Shown here: piece after piece, positions 35,196 to 44,091 of the stretch
Position numbering within the stretch: position 1 is the stretch's first letter
Layout: each line of letters begins with the position of its first letter
Assembly: GCA_016711485.1 (NCBI GenBank)
Contig: JADJSX010000009.1
Span: 186,001 to 250,000 of the forward strand
Direction of reading: 5' to 3'
Length of the DNA stretch: 64,000 nucleotides
Source: Leptospiraceae bacterium
GTDB taxonomy: Bacteria > Spirochaetota > Leptospiria > Leptospirales > Leptospiraceae
Position numbers and translations under genes: made by a program
The notes under the pieces: model-generated
What the model was told of the DNA's origin: nothing
What the model saw: only the letters and a program-made list of their open reading frames with translations
Database searches by the model: none

Positions 35196-35696
35196 ATGAC
35201 TAAATCTAAAGGTTATTTTATATGTGTCGATGATGAAATATCGGTTCTCGAAACACTTCGGGAGCAGTTATTACAACGATTTGGAGAAACTCATTATATT
35301 GAGATTGCGGATAGTGCAGAGAGTGCACTCGCTTTAATTGACGAAATCCATGAAAGTGGAGAAGTAATTGAATTAATTATTTCTGATCAAGTTATGCCTA
35401 ATATGAAAGGTGATAAATTCCTGGAACAAATTCACAAAAAACTTCCGGATGCAATCAAAATTCTACTTACTGGGCAAGCAGGTCTTGATTCTGCAATACG
35501 AGCAATCAATCATGGTGGACTCAGTCGTTATGTGGAAAAACCTTGGAATATCGAATTCTTGAGCGAGGATATAAATGAACTTACGACAAAATTCAGACAA
35601 AATCTGGAGAACCTACATATGCTCAACGAACTTAATAAAAAAATCCTCGAACTTGAAAAAGAAAATCAAACACTTAAATCCTCCCTTGAAGATTAG
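35196..35696 (+). CDS. Response regulator with receiver domain and coiled-coil tail
   Basis: 166 residues. CheY-like receiver (about 6-130): acidic pair in CVDDEISVLETL, phospho-acceptor Asp in LIISDQVMPNMKGD (about residue 68), Thr/Ser in ILLTGQAG and Lys in YVEKPWN. The DQVMPNMKGDKFLE phrase is typical of receivers paired with phosphodiesterases or kinases. The tail (about 140-166) is a short coiled coil with no output domain, so it may act by binding a partner. Its last 120 bases overlap the longest form of the HEAT-repeat ORF. No sensor kinase is adjacent. Confidence 0.87.
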   Translation: MTKSKGYFICVDDEISVLETLREQLLQRFGETHYIEIADSAESALALIDEIHESGEVIELIISDQVMPNMKGDKFLEQIHKKLPDAIKILLTGQAGLDSAIRAINHGGLSRYVEKPWNIEFLSEDINELTTKFRQNLENLHMLNELNKKILELEKENQTLKSSLED

Positions 35697-36939
35697 TCTT
35701 CTTTTAATTCTTATTCTTCCCCTTAGCTTATTTTCGGACTCTTCTAGATCAGGAGAAACTCCCGGCTCAGATAAAACAGAATCTAAAATAGGCACAACAA
35801 AAAATCCTCTGGACTTAGATGATTCCGTCGAATCCATAAAAGACGTAGAACGCTCCGATACAGCTTCCAGAAAGAAATCAAAAAAACACAGTCTTACTCC
35901 GGAACAAATAAAAAAGAAAAAAGAAATCATCGAAAAAGTATTAAAATTCGGATCCAATAAAGAACGAAAAGAGGCTATGCGTGAGTTATCCCACCTTTCA
36001 ACCGAAGGGTTAGAAGATTTAGTAAAGATTGTATCAGAAACTCTTGCAAACGATAACGATAATGGAATTAAAGTATCCTGTTTACGAACTCTTGCTGACT
36101 TAGAAGTTAAAACTGAATCTCAAAATATTATTGAAGCATTAAAAAATAAATCAGACGATGTAAAAGATGCGGCGATCCACGCCATTCAAAAACTAAAAAT
36201 TGAAGAAGCTTCAACAGAATTGGATGCACTTTTGAAAACGCAAGATTTTACAAAAAGTAGCACTATGGTTGCATCGACGATTAATACACTATCGGATTTA
36301 GAATCTGGAAAAAACAGCTCTGAGTTCTTAGAAAATAAATTCAGAGATAAAACTACAAGTATGGATCTACGTTCTAGCATTGCACTTTATTTTGGAAAAA
36401 TTAAAGACAATAAAGCTGAATCGGCTCTCATTGAAATTGCAACAGACGAATCTGAAGATGTAACTTTAAGATCCTATTCAGTGAATTCATTAGGAAAAAT
36501 GAATTCACCACGCTCAGTTTCCGAACTTAGATCAATGTTAGCCAAAATAAATGAATCCAAAAGTAAATCTGATATAAAAAAATACTCAGGTCTAAAACTG
36601 TATGTAATTAGTGCATTGATTGTTCTTGGAGATAAAGATATTCTAAAAGATTTAATCGTATATGCAAAAGATGATGACCCAGCAGTGAGGCTAAGAGCGA
36701 TTAAACAACTAGGCGAAGTTCCAGACTCTACTGTCATTGAACTAATGGAATATAAAGCACAGAGAGATCCAAATAGAAAAGTACAAGAATTAGCAAAGAA
36801 AATTCTTGAGGAATGGAAACAAAAAGGCGTAACCGAATCAAAGGGGCAAATAAAAAGTGCTACCCCTACTCCTCCAAACTCTTCATCCCCTGCTCCTGTT
36901 GTGGATAAAAATGGAAACTTTTACATTCCTAATCGATAG
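35653..36939 (+). CDS. Exported HEAT-repeat protein
   Basis: The open frame begins at an ATG (35575) inside the response-regulator gene, but a signal peptide only makes sense from a TTG at 35653: LKKKIKHLNPPLKIS, then the hydrophobic LLLILILPLSLF. I therefore prefer 35653, without a strong ribosome site to confirm it. The mature protein has a Ser/Lys-rich linker (about 30-110) and then HEAT/armadillo-like helical pairs roughly every 32-36 residues (GLEDLVKIVSETLANDND, VKDAAIHAIQKLKIEEAS, AVRLRAIKQLGEVPDS). Ends in a Pro/Ser tail. Periplasmic scaffold is inference. Followed by another exported protein after 9 bp. Confidence 0.75.
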   Translation: MKKKIKHLNPPLKISLLLILILPLSLFSDSSRSGETPGSDKTESKIGTTKNPLDLDDSVESIKDVERSDTASRKKSKKHSLTPEQIKKKKEIIEKVLKFGSNKERKEAMRELSHLSTEGLEDLVKIVSETLANDNDNGIKVSCLRTLADLEVKTESQNIIEALKNKSDDVKDAAIHAIQKLKIEEASTELDALLKTQDFTKSSTMVASTINTLSDLESGKNSSEFLENKFRDKTTSMDLRSSIALYFGKIKDNKAESALIEIATDESEDVTLRSYSVNSLGKMNSPRSVSELRSMLAKINESKSKSDIKKYSGLKLYVISALIVLGDKDILKDLIVYAKDDDPAVRLRAIKQLGEVPDSTVIELMEYKAQRDPNRKVQELAKKILEEWKQKGVTESKGQIKSATPTPPNSSSPAPVVDKNGNFYIPNR

Positions 36940-36948
36940 GAGATAATC

Positions 36949-37488
36949 ATGATTTTGCGTTATTTTTTTTTCATATTGATTTCCCTTTTATTTATTGCGG
37001 CTGACCCTGTTCCAGTAGAAAAATACAAAGGAGATATTTCCGAAAAAGAGAAACGAGTTCGCGATTACAAAAAAGAAATTACAGATGTTTCTTATTCTTT
37101 TCCCCAACAGCTAAAATTATTTTACAAAAAGACTTATAGCGATTACGCCGTTTTCTATGATCTCAATGGAGATGAAGTTTACTATCGTTACAGAAGAAAT
37201 AAATTTGATTCAGATGGAGAAAAAACACTGACAGGACTTTTTTCTGGTCAAACATATAGGGTAAATGGAGAGTTTGCGGGAGTGGCTCGTTTTACTGATG
37301 TATTAAATAACAATATCCTTCCCTATCCTGTGATTTATCTCAAAAACAAAGAAGATAGATGGTGGTCCTATGACAGCACTGAGAAATATGATATGATTAC
37401 TGCAGATCATTTAAAAGATCGAAATACCATTCCCGTCTATCGCTTACTATCCTTCGAGTCAACCGGTATCGATGAATTGATTTATTAA
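36949..37488 (+). CDS. Exported hypothetical protein (179 aa)
   Basis: ATG preceded by AGGAGA. Signal peptide MILRYFFFILISLLFIAA, then a 160-residue mature protein rich in Tyr, Lys and Asp (YYRYRRNKFDSDGEK, RWWSYDSTEKYDM). I recognise no family. It follows the HEAT-repeat gene by 9 bp, so both probably reach the periplasm together and may interact; that is inference from position. A strong bidirectional terminator follows. Confidence 0.65.
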   Translation: MILRYFFFILISLLFIAADPVPVEKYKGDISEKEKRVRDYKKEITDVSYSFPQQLKLFYKKTYSDYAVFYDLNGDEVYYRYRRNKFDSDGEKTLTGLFSGQTYRVNGEFAGVARFTDVLNNNILPYPVIYLKNKEDRWWSYDSTEKYDMITADHLKDRNTIPVYRLLSFESTGIDELIY

Positions 37489-37585
37489 CTGACCTTACGC
37501 AAAATGAGAAATTTATAAAATTTAAAGCCAAAATAAGAATATTAGAAAAAGCTTATGAATTAATAAATTCAATAGCCTGCGGCAT

Positions 37586-37627
37586 AAAAATTCCAAGATA
37601 TTAGGACAACAATACCTTGGAATTTTT
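37586..37627. terminator. Bidirectional terminator between convergent genes
   Basis: Perfect 12-bp stem AAAAATTCCAAG / CTTGGAATTTTT with an 18-base loop, giving T-runs in both directions. It separates the exported protein (+) from the desaturase (-). Confidence 0.85.
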
Positions 37628-37640
37628 GAGGCTAATAGAA

Positions 37641-38732
37641 TTAAGCTGCCATTATTTTATCTGCGTAAGGGTCAGGGAGAGAAAAAGCAAATATCCTTTT
37701 CCATACGGACGCAAACTGTTTAACAAAACTTCCAGTATTGTAATGTTGTCCATACTCTTCACAAAGAGCCTTTAGTCGTGGAGCAATTTCCTCATAACGA
37801 TTTGCTGGAATATCAGGAAACATATGATGTTCTATTTGATGACTCAAATGTCCACTTAATAAATAGAACATTTTACTTCCTTCCAAATTAGAGGAACCTT
37901 TTAACTGACGTAAATACCATTCAGCTCTGGTTTCATTTTCAATATCTTTAGGAGTAAATGTCTCTGCGTTCTCAGTAAAATGACCACAAAAAATAATAGA
38001 ATATGTCCAAAGATTACGCATAGTATTCGCAAGCAGGTTTCCGAGAAAAATCTTTGGCGCCATAAATCCACCAAGCAGAGGAAACACTATGTAATCCTTA
38101 AAAAGTTGGAGTTCAGCTTTTTTATAAAATACATCTCTATACTCTTTCATAGACTTTTTTGTTCTTTGTTTTTTAGGTTTTTCTAAGTATTCTACTTTGT
38201 AACCATGACCGCCTACTCCCCATTCAAAATTAAACGCGAGAAAAAAATTGGCAATGGATTGAAATAAATGAACTGGTTTCCAAGGTTGTTCATCTGAAAG
38301 TCTTGTAAAGTGGTATCCATAATCATGGTCTTTACCAACAACGTTAGTGTACGTATGATGCATATAATTATGATAGAATTTCCATTGCGCCGAATCAGAA
38401 ACTATATCCCATTCAAATGTATTGGAATTAAAGTCAGGATCATTCATCCAATCATACTGACCATGCATCACATTATGACCAATTTCCATATTATTTATAA
38501 TTTTAGAAATTCCAAGCATACTTGTTCCTAAAGCAAATGTGACAGGATCCATACTAAAATGAATCAAAAGTCGCCCAACGATTTCATTATAACGATACGT
38601 TGCTTGCACTTTTCGAATATGGTCGGCATCTTCTTGTCCTACTTTTGCTTGAATTTCAGAACGTATTACTTCTAGCTCTTTTCCAAAATTTTCAATTTCT
38701 TCTTTTGTTAGTGGTTTACTTTTTGTATTCAT
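37641..38732 (-). CDS. Membrane fatty-acid desaturase
   Basis: 363 residues. Di-iron histidine boxes are all present: GHNVMHG (H-x3-H), HNYMHHTYTN (HxxxHH) and HLSHQIEHHMFP (QxxHH), with hydrophobic stretches between them. This is the acyl-lipid/acyl-CoA desaturase family that introduces cis double bonds and controls membrane fluidity. The downstream-strand partner gene 26 bp upstream encodes a ferredoxin-reductase electron donor, and a TetR-type regulator is divergent, the classic layout of the Pseudomonas DesB/DesT-type system. The presence of all boxes and the dedicated donor make the assignment secure at family level; the position of the double bond is unknown. Confidence 0.93.
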   Translation of the reverse strand: MNTKSKPLTKEEIENFGKELEVIRSEIQAKVGQEDADHIRKVQATYRYNEIVGRLLIHFSMDPVTFALGTSMLGISKIINNMEIGHNVMHGQYDWMNDPDFNSNTFEWDIVSDSAQWKFYHNYMHHTYTNVVGKDHDYGYHFTRLSDEQPWKPVHLFQSIANFFLAFNFEWGVGGHGYKVEYLEKPKKQRTKKSMKEYRDVFYKKAELQLFKDYIVFPLLGGFMAPKIFLGNLLANTMRNLWTYSIIFCGHFTENAETFTPKDIENETRAEWYLRQLKGSSNLEGSKMFYLLSGHLSHQIEHHMFPDIPANRYEEIAPRLKALCEEYGQHYNTGSFVKQFASVWKRIFAFSLPDPYADKIMAA

Positions 38733-38758
38733 GGTAATAACTCCTTGTTATTTTTCAA

Positions 38759-39841
38759 TTATAAGTCTAATTCTAAATTTTCTTCTGCAAGACTTAAGCA
38801 GAGTTGAATGGTTTCTTCACCTGATTCGGACTGTGAACCTTCTTGTAAGTTTGTCACAATTCCACTTTTTTTTGTACACGCACAAGTATGGCAAATTCCC
38901 ATACGACATCCACTTTGCGGATACACTCCGTTTTCCTCTAATTCTTCTAAAAGACTTTTACTTCCATTTAAGAGTAAAGTTTTGTGAGATTTACTAAGAA
39001 TTACTTCCACTTGTTTTCCTTGTTTTCGTTCTCTTGTTTTTAAAAAAGGTTGAAAATTTTCGGAAATTAATTTTTCATCAGGGATAATACTCTTTACCTG
39101 CTCTTGGAGACTTCCGGGACCACAAAGATAAGAAATTCTTTCCGAAAAATCAGGAACTAGTTCCTTCAGCATTTCCTCTGAAAAAAATCCATTTCGAAAT
39201 CCTGGCAAATACTCATCTGTCAAAATAAATTCTACATCGATCAATGGATTTTTAACCTGCAATGAATTCAGCTCAGAGTAAAAGATAATATCCTTTTTTG
39301 TTCGAGAAAAATAGAGGAGTTTTATCTTTCCTTGGTAGTTTTGATTCTGAAGAGTTTTTAAAATAGAATAAACCGGAGTAATCCCACTCCCCCCGACTAC
39401 AAATAAGAATTTGGATGGTAATTTTTTTGGAAGAATAAAACTCCCCTGCGGTATTCCAAGTTCAACAAAATCACCCAAGCGCAAAGTTTCATGTACAAAA
39501 TTTGATACTAAACCTTGATTCTGGCGTTTGACCGTAATTCGAATGGTTTTTTCGAACGGCGCAGAAGATATCGAATAATATCTAGTAATCCTCTTTCCGT
39601 TGATTTCGACAGTAACGGGCAAGTATTGACCTGACTGAAAACTGAGTCTACCCCTGTTCACTTGGAGAACAAGTGTTTTAGTATCTTCGGTTTCTAAATG
39701 GATACTGATTATTTTAGCTTTAGTCCTAGAAATGGAAAAACTTGGATCAATTTCCTCTAATAGGAAGTTAAACCAGTCCTTAGGATTGAAATAATCAAGA
39801 TATTCTGAAGTTTTATTATATTTTAATGGAAAAGTTTTCAT
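38759..39841 (-). CDS. Flavodoxin/ferredoxin-NADP reductase with C-terminal 2Fe-2S domain, desaturase partner
   Basis: 360 residues in the class IB/Hmp-like architecture. FAD-binding barrel (about 38-140, RYYSISSAP), NADPH domain (about 145-250, VVGGSGITPVYSILK) and a plant-type ferredoxin domain with the cysteine ligands in CRMGICHTCAC and LCLS. It would pass electrons from NADPH to the adjacent desaturase. It precedes the desaturase by 26 bp on the same strand. Its promoter overlaps the first operator (39860-39875), so the divergent TetR protein probably controls both genes. Confidence 0.92.
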   Translation of the reverse strand: MKTFPLKYNKTSEYLDYFNPKDWFNFLLEEIDPSFSISRTKAKIISIHLETEDTKTLVLQVNRGRLSFQSGQYLPVTVEINGKRITRYYSISSAPFEKTIRITVKRQNQGLVSNFVHETLRLGDFVELGIPQGSFILPKKLPSKFLFVVGGSGITPVYSILKTLQNQNYQGKIKLLYFSRTKKDIIFYSELNSLQVKNPLIDVEFILTDEYLPGFRNGFFSEEMLKELVPDFSERISYLCGPGSLQEQVKSIIPDEKLISENFQPFLKTRERKQGKQVEVILSKSHKTLLLNGSKSLLEELEENGVYPQSGCRMGICHTCACTKKSGIVTNLQEGSQSESGEETIQLCLSLAEENLELDL

Positions 39842-39859
39842 TTCGCCTCTCTTAAGTGA

Positions 39860-39875
39860 GTAAACACTTGTTCAC
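39860..39875. promoter_or_regulatory. Operator 1 of the divergent TetR regulator
   Basis: GTAAACACTTGTTCAC, an imperfect palindrome of the form GTxAACA-CT-TGTTxAC, 18 bp before the reductase start. The same motif occurs again at 39943-39958. Confidence 0.75.
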
Positions 39876-39942
39876 AGATTTATATCCAATATTTTTTATG
39901 TCAACCCAAAAAAGACTTTTTTTCCTAAACTGATAAAAAAAA

Positions 39943-39958
39943 GTGAACACTTGTTTAC
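39943..39958. promoter_or_regulatory. Operator 2 of the divergent TetR regulator
   Basis: GTGAACACTTGTTTAC, 12 bp before the tetR start. It matches operator 1 at 14 of 16 positions. Binding here would repress the regulator itself. Confidence 0.75.
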
Positions 39959-39970
39959 AAAGGATTTTTC

Positions 39971-40594
39971 ATGAAATTAAACCAAAGATACCAACAAAAG
40001 CTGAGAACTCGAACTACTCTTATTCAATCTGCCCTAAAACTGATGGGGGAAGATAAAAGTTTAGGCTCATTAAGCCTTAGAGAAGTCGCGGGAGAAGCTG
40101 GAATTGTGCCAGCCGCATTCTATCGACATTTTAAAGATATTGAAGAATTGGGTCTTGCACTAGTAGACGATATGAGCGTCAAATTACGTGTTATCCTACG
40201 AGACGCCAGAAAAAAAGGAGCCTATAAAACTGCTCTCCAAGTTTCGATTTCCTTATTTTTTAATTATATAAAAACTAACCGTCTATTATTTCGTTTCATT
40301 ACGCGTGAACAAGTAGGCGGAAGTAAGCGCATAAGACAAGCTATACGCAATGAAATGTCCTTTATTGCATCTGAACTAGCTTCCGATATGAAACGTCCAG
40401 GGATGCCTTATTCAAAATTAGAGTTTATTTCTGAATTTATTGTAGCAACAGCCTTTACACTTGCAGGGACCTACTTAGATTGTGACCCCAAAGATTTGGA
40501 AGCAGAAAAAAAACTGAAAATAAAAAGTATAAATCAACTACGTCTAATCTTCAAAGGTGCGTTAGGTGGAAAACGTAGTCCCAAAAAAGTCTAA
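39971..40594 (+). CDS. TetR-family regulator of the desaturase genes
   Basis: 207 residues. N-terminal helix-turn-helix (about 22-52): LREVAGEAGIVPAAFYRHFKD is of the FabR/DesT kind. The C-terminal domain is helical with a likely acyl-ligand pocket (FISEFIVATAFTLAG). It is divergent from the reductase-desaturase pair and two operator palindromes lie between them, so a lipid-sensing role in unsaturated-fatty-acid control is a reasonable inference. Its stop overlaps the end of convergent rarA by 4 bp. Confidence 0.85.
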   Translation: MKLNQRYQQKLRTRTTLIQSALKLMGEDKSLGSLSLREVAGEAGIVPAAFYRHFKDIEELGLALVDDMSVKLRVILRDARKKGAYKTALQVSISLFFNYIKTNRLLFRFITREQVGGSKRIRQAIRNEMSFIASELASDMKRPGMPYSKLEFISEFIVATAFTLAGTYLDCDPKDLEAEKKLKIKSINQLRLIFKGALGGKRSPKKV

Positions 40595-41865
40595 TCATAT
40601 TTCTTTTTCCCTGACTTTTCCCAAAGAGATTTTAATCTATCTCTCAAATTTTTATCAGTTCCTTGCGATGTAGGAAAATAAAATTGTGGCGGAGAATTTT
40701 TTAATTCTTCTGGAAAATAATTTTCTTCAATAAAATGATCCAGACTATCATGTGGATAATGATAATCTTCTGATGCTCCTTCTTTTTTATGTAGAAAAGT
40801 CGGAGCATTTCTTAGATGATTCGGTATAGTTACGTTTACGCCATTTTTACGAACAAAATCTATAGCCGCATCTATCGCTAAGTAGGAAGCATTTGATTTA
40901 GGACAACTAGCCAGAAAAGCTGTCACTTGGCTGAGTAAAATTCTTCCCTCCGGCATACCGATTTTTTCCAAAGCAACTAAAGCATTCACCGCAAGAGGTA
41001 AAGCCTGCACAGAAGCATTTCCTACATCTTCAGAGGCTAATATAATTAATCTCCTCATAATAAATATAGGATCTTCTCCACCAGCTAACATACATGCTAA
41101 ATAATATAGAGCCGCATCTGGATCAGAGCCGCGAACTGACTTTATAAATGCAGAGATAAAGTCGTAATGATTTTCCTTATTTCTATCATAATTAAAAACT
41201 TGAGAGGATAAATAAGTAACTACTTTTTCAAAACTCCAAACACCATCGTCAGGCTCTATAGTATGGAGAGCTTCTAAAATCCCAAGGAGTCGTCTCGCAT
41301 CCCCTCCACTTGCTCTTACGATTTCCCTTCGAGAATCCATTTCTAGTTTTATTTTTGCGTTTTCTGCAATTAGCCCTCTATCTAAAATTTTTAATAATTC
41401 TTCATCGGAGAGTGGAATTAATTTGTATATTTGACACCTTGATAATAAAGGTCGATTTATACGAAACGCGGGATTCTCCGTAGTAGCCGCAATTAGAATT
41501 ATTACTCCTGACTCCACAGCTTCTAATAAACTGTCTTGCTGAGAAGTAGAAAAACGATGAATCTCATCTAAAAACATAAGAATACTCCCTTGTTTTTTCG
41601 CTTCTACAATTAATTCCTTCACTTCTTTTACACCTACCGAAATGGCACTAAGGTGTTTATAATTTAACTTCCAATTTTTACTTAAAATTTTGGCCAATGT
41701 AGTTTTGCCTGATCCGGGAGGACCATATAAAATCATGGAAACAGGACGTTTTAATTTTTTTAAAACTTGAACCGTTTGTGACTGCCCAACAACCTCTTCT
41801 AAACTAATGGGTCTTACTTTGGAGGCTAATGGTTCGTAACTACTAAGAAATAGATTTTCATTCAA
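40591..41865 (-). CDS. rarA: Replication-associated recombination protein RarA/MgsA
   Basis: 424-residue AAA+ ATPase acting at stalled replication forks. Walker A GPPGSGKTTLAK, Walker B LMFLDEIHRF, sensor 1 LIAATTENPAF and RPLLSRCQIYKL are in clamp-loader order; the C-terminal tetramerisation region has YHYPHDS and FPEELKNSPPQFYFP. N-terminus starts unusually directly with SYEPLASKVRPISLEEVVGQ, as in the family. Its start overlaps the preceding 75-residue ORF by 8 bp. Confidence 0.95.
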   Translation of the reverse strand: MNENLFLSSYEPLASKVRPISLEEVVGQSQTVQVLKKLKRPVSMILYGPPGSGKTTLAKILSKNWKLNYKHLSAISVGVKEVKELIVEAKKQGSILMFLDEIHRFSTSQQDSLLEAVESGVIILIAATTENPAFRINRPLLSRCQIYKLIPLSDEELLKILDRGLIAENAKIKLEMDSRREIVRASGGDARRLLGILEALHTIEPDDGVWSFEKVVTYLSSQVFNYDRNKENHYDFISAFIKSVRGSDPDAALYYLACMLAGGEDPIFIMRRLIILASEDVGNASVQALPLAVNALVALEKIGMPEGRILLSQVTAFLASCPKSNASYLAIDAAIDFVRKNGVNVTIPNHLRNAPTFLHKKEGASEDYHYPHDSLDHFIEENYFPEELKNSPPQFYFPTSQGTDKNLRDRLKSLWEKSGKKKYD

Positions 41866-42085
41866 TGTCTTTTACCTTTTGTTTGATGGATTGAAGACAT
41901 TCATATATTATTTCCGAACAAATATTACAGCCACTATTACAACAAATTAGAGTAGATTCACTCAGTTTTCCTTCAAGCAATGCTATAATTCTAGGTTTTA
42001 CGTACGGAGGTAATCCATATTGTTCTAAAAAGTCGAGGATAACAGTATCGCGATCTTGTGGAAATAAGTTCAATTGGTCATTCAT
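41858..42085 (-). CDS. Small cysteine-rich hypothetical protein (75 aa)
   Basis: Starts MNDQLNLFPQ and overlaps the rarA start by 8 bp, so the two are translationally coupled. A cysteine group CCNSGCNIC in the second half (with another Cys 8 residues on) could bind a metal or Fe-S cluster. No known family. Coupling to rarA suggests a part in the same DNA-repair setting, but that is inference from position alone. Confidence 0.6.
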   Translation of the reverse strand: MNDQLNLFPQDRDTVILDFLEQYGLPPYVKPRIIALLEGKLSESTLICCNSGCNICSEIIYECLQSIKQKVKDIE

Positions 42086-42369
42086 AGTTCCATATTACTT
42101 AGTTAAGAGTTTTTATCACTTTATTTTTTTCACCCATTTCTCGACTATTCCAAAAATAAATAAATTCATTAACTGTTGAATACACTGTAGAAGTTTAGTC
42201 CGACTTACTCCTTCATTTTTTTGAAGAAGGAATAACAGAAAAAAGCGACTAAATAAAAAAATCTATTATAGGATTTTTTTTATTGCTTAATAGATTCGAT
42301 TTGTTAAATACACTTCAATAGAAGTATTCCCAATTAATTTCTCTGTATATTTAGGTCAAACGAGAAAGA

Positions 42370-44088
42370 ATGAAACAAACTGAAATAGAAAAACTAGTTC
42401 CCTTTATTTTACGAAATTCAAAAGTATATTACTTAGTCATAACAGATTTGGAAGGGAAATACATATACGTAAATGAACTATTTCAAAACAGATTTTCTTT
42501 CCTAACAGATAATTTTATCGGCTATCCTTCGCAAAAGACTGTCCATCCAGAGGATAATGGTAAATGTGCTCAAGCGTCAGTAGAGTGTATCATGAATCCA
42601 AATACACGCGTTGAGGTTAAGGTTCGTAAACCAGAAAATACGGGAAATGATTATTACTGGACTCAATGGGAATTCTCTCTATTTCAAGATAAAAATAATA
42701 ATCCAATTGGAATACTTTGTTTAGGACACGATATAACCGAGACACAAAATTCTATTTTAAAAGCAAAAGAATATTCTGAAAAGATAGAGTCCATGATCGA
42801 AAATATTACAGATGGATTCTATGTATTAGATCGTAATTGGAAGATTTTAGCAATGAACTTAGTAGCTGAAGATACTTTTAAAGTTACCCCCGGTTCACTT
42901 TTAAATAAATATTTTTGGGACACTTTCCCTGATAATCCTGCCTACAAATATCCAATCGAATTTAGAAAGGCAATGACAAACAATTGTACGGTCAGATTCA
43001 AAGATTTCTATTTCGAAACAGGTCGTTGGTTTAGCATAGTTGCCTACCCTTCCAAAGAAGGTTTGACAGTTTTTTTTCGTGAAATCACGAATGAAAAAAA
43101 AATGGAAGCAGAATTGTTAGATTCTAAAAGTAAACTTTCTGCAATTTTAGACAGTAGCTCTGATAGTAATATTTTAATTAGCCCTGATTATAAAATTATA
43201 AGTTTCAATCGTTCTGCATATCAAAACTCGCTAAAATTAATTAATCGTGAACTAAAAGAAATGACTTCCATTTTAGAGTATATAATGCCCGAGGATCGAA
43301 TAGAATTCAATAACGATTTCCAAAACGCACTCGATGGTCATATTATTCGGAAAGAAAAAGAAATTCAGTTTGAAGATTTTCGTATTTGGACAGAAGTTTC
43401 TCTTTTTCCAGTGTATGGCCATGAAAAGAAAGTAATCGCAATTACTTACAACGCGATGAATATAGAAAAGCGAAAAAGGGCAGAAGAAAAATTAAAACGT
43501 TCTGAATATATTCTAAGCGCTATTTACAATAGTAGCAGTCAGGGAATTACGATTATTGATAAAAATTTAATTATTATTTACTTTAACAAAGTAATACAGA
43601 CTATAACGAATGAAATTTTTGAAAGGGAAATTAAAGTTGGAAATATAGTATTAGAATTTCTTTTTCCAGATTTAAAAACAGAGTTCTCAAATTATTTCCA
43701 TAAAGTTCTGGAAGGAGAAACATTTCAAATAGAGAAGAAATATAAACAGAAATGGTGGTTATTTTCCCTTTACCCCGTTTACGATGAAGAACATAAACTA
43801 GTTGGCATTGCAAATAACTTAGAAGATATTACCGAAAGAAAAAAAAATGAACTTAGAGTTATTCATCAGAATGAAAAACTAAAATCAATTGCATGGAATC
43901 AATCTCATCAAGTTAGAAAACATGTTGCAAATATTTTAGGATTGTGTATTCAAATAAAAGATGAAAACTTGAAAGGCAATCCTAATCAGACTCAGTATCT
44001 TAATTATTTAAACCATTCGGCTGAGGAACTTGACAAAATAATTCACAGAATAGTTTCTGAAACCGATACTACATCATACGACATATAG
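42370..44088 (+). CDS. Multi-PAS sensor ending in a lone DHp-like helix
   Basis: 572 residues with four PAS repeats (about 10-125, 133-245, 250-370 and 375-490), recognisable by their YVNELF and RKRAEEKLKRSE-type boundaries. The last 75 residues begin IAWNQSHQVRKHVANILGL, close to the SHEVRRPLANILGL form of histidine-kinase DHp helices, and then end without an HATPase domain. Such truncated proteins are known in Bacteroidota and spirochaetes; they may act as histidine phosphotransfer partners. An adjoining kinase or regulator is not present. Preceded by a 280-bp AT-rich leader. Confidence 0.8.
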   Translation: MKQTEIEKLVPFILRNSKVYYLVITDLEGKYIYVNELFQNRFSFLTDNFIGYPSQKTVHPEDNGKCAQASVECIMNPNTRVEVKVRKPENTGNDYYWTQWEFSLFQDKNNNPIGILCLGHDITETQNSILKAKEYSEKIESMIENITDGFYVLDRNWKILAMNLVAEDTFKVTPGSLLNKYFWDTFPDNPAYKYPIEFRKAMTNNCTVRFKDFYFETGRWFSIVAYPSKEGLTVFFREITNEKKMEAELLDSKSKLSAILDSSSDSNILISPDYKIISFNRSAYQNSLKLINRELKEMTSILEYIMPEDRIEFNNDFQNALDGHIIRKEKEIQFEDFRIWTEVSLFPVYGHEKKVIAITYNAMNIEKRKRAEEKLKRSEYILSAIYNSSSQGITIIDKNLIIIYFNKVIQTITNEIFEREIKVGNIVLEFLFPDLKTEFSNYFHKVLEGETFQIEKKYKQKWWLFSLYPVYDEEHKLVGIANNLEDITERKKNELRVIHQNEKLKSIAWNQSHQVRKHVANILGLCIQIKDENLKGNPNQTQYLNYLNHSAEELDKIIHRIVSETDTTSYDI

Positions 44089-44091
44089 AGA

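Noticed and set aside
42240..42300. AAAAAATC/GATTTTTT hairpin upstream of the PAS gene
   Set aside because: Composed of homopolymer runs in very AT-rich DNA; cannot be told from background and has no gene in front of it to terminate.
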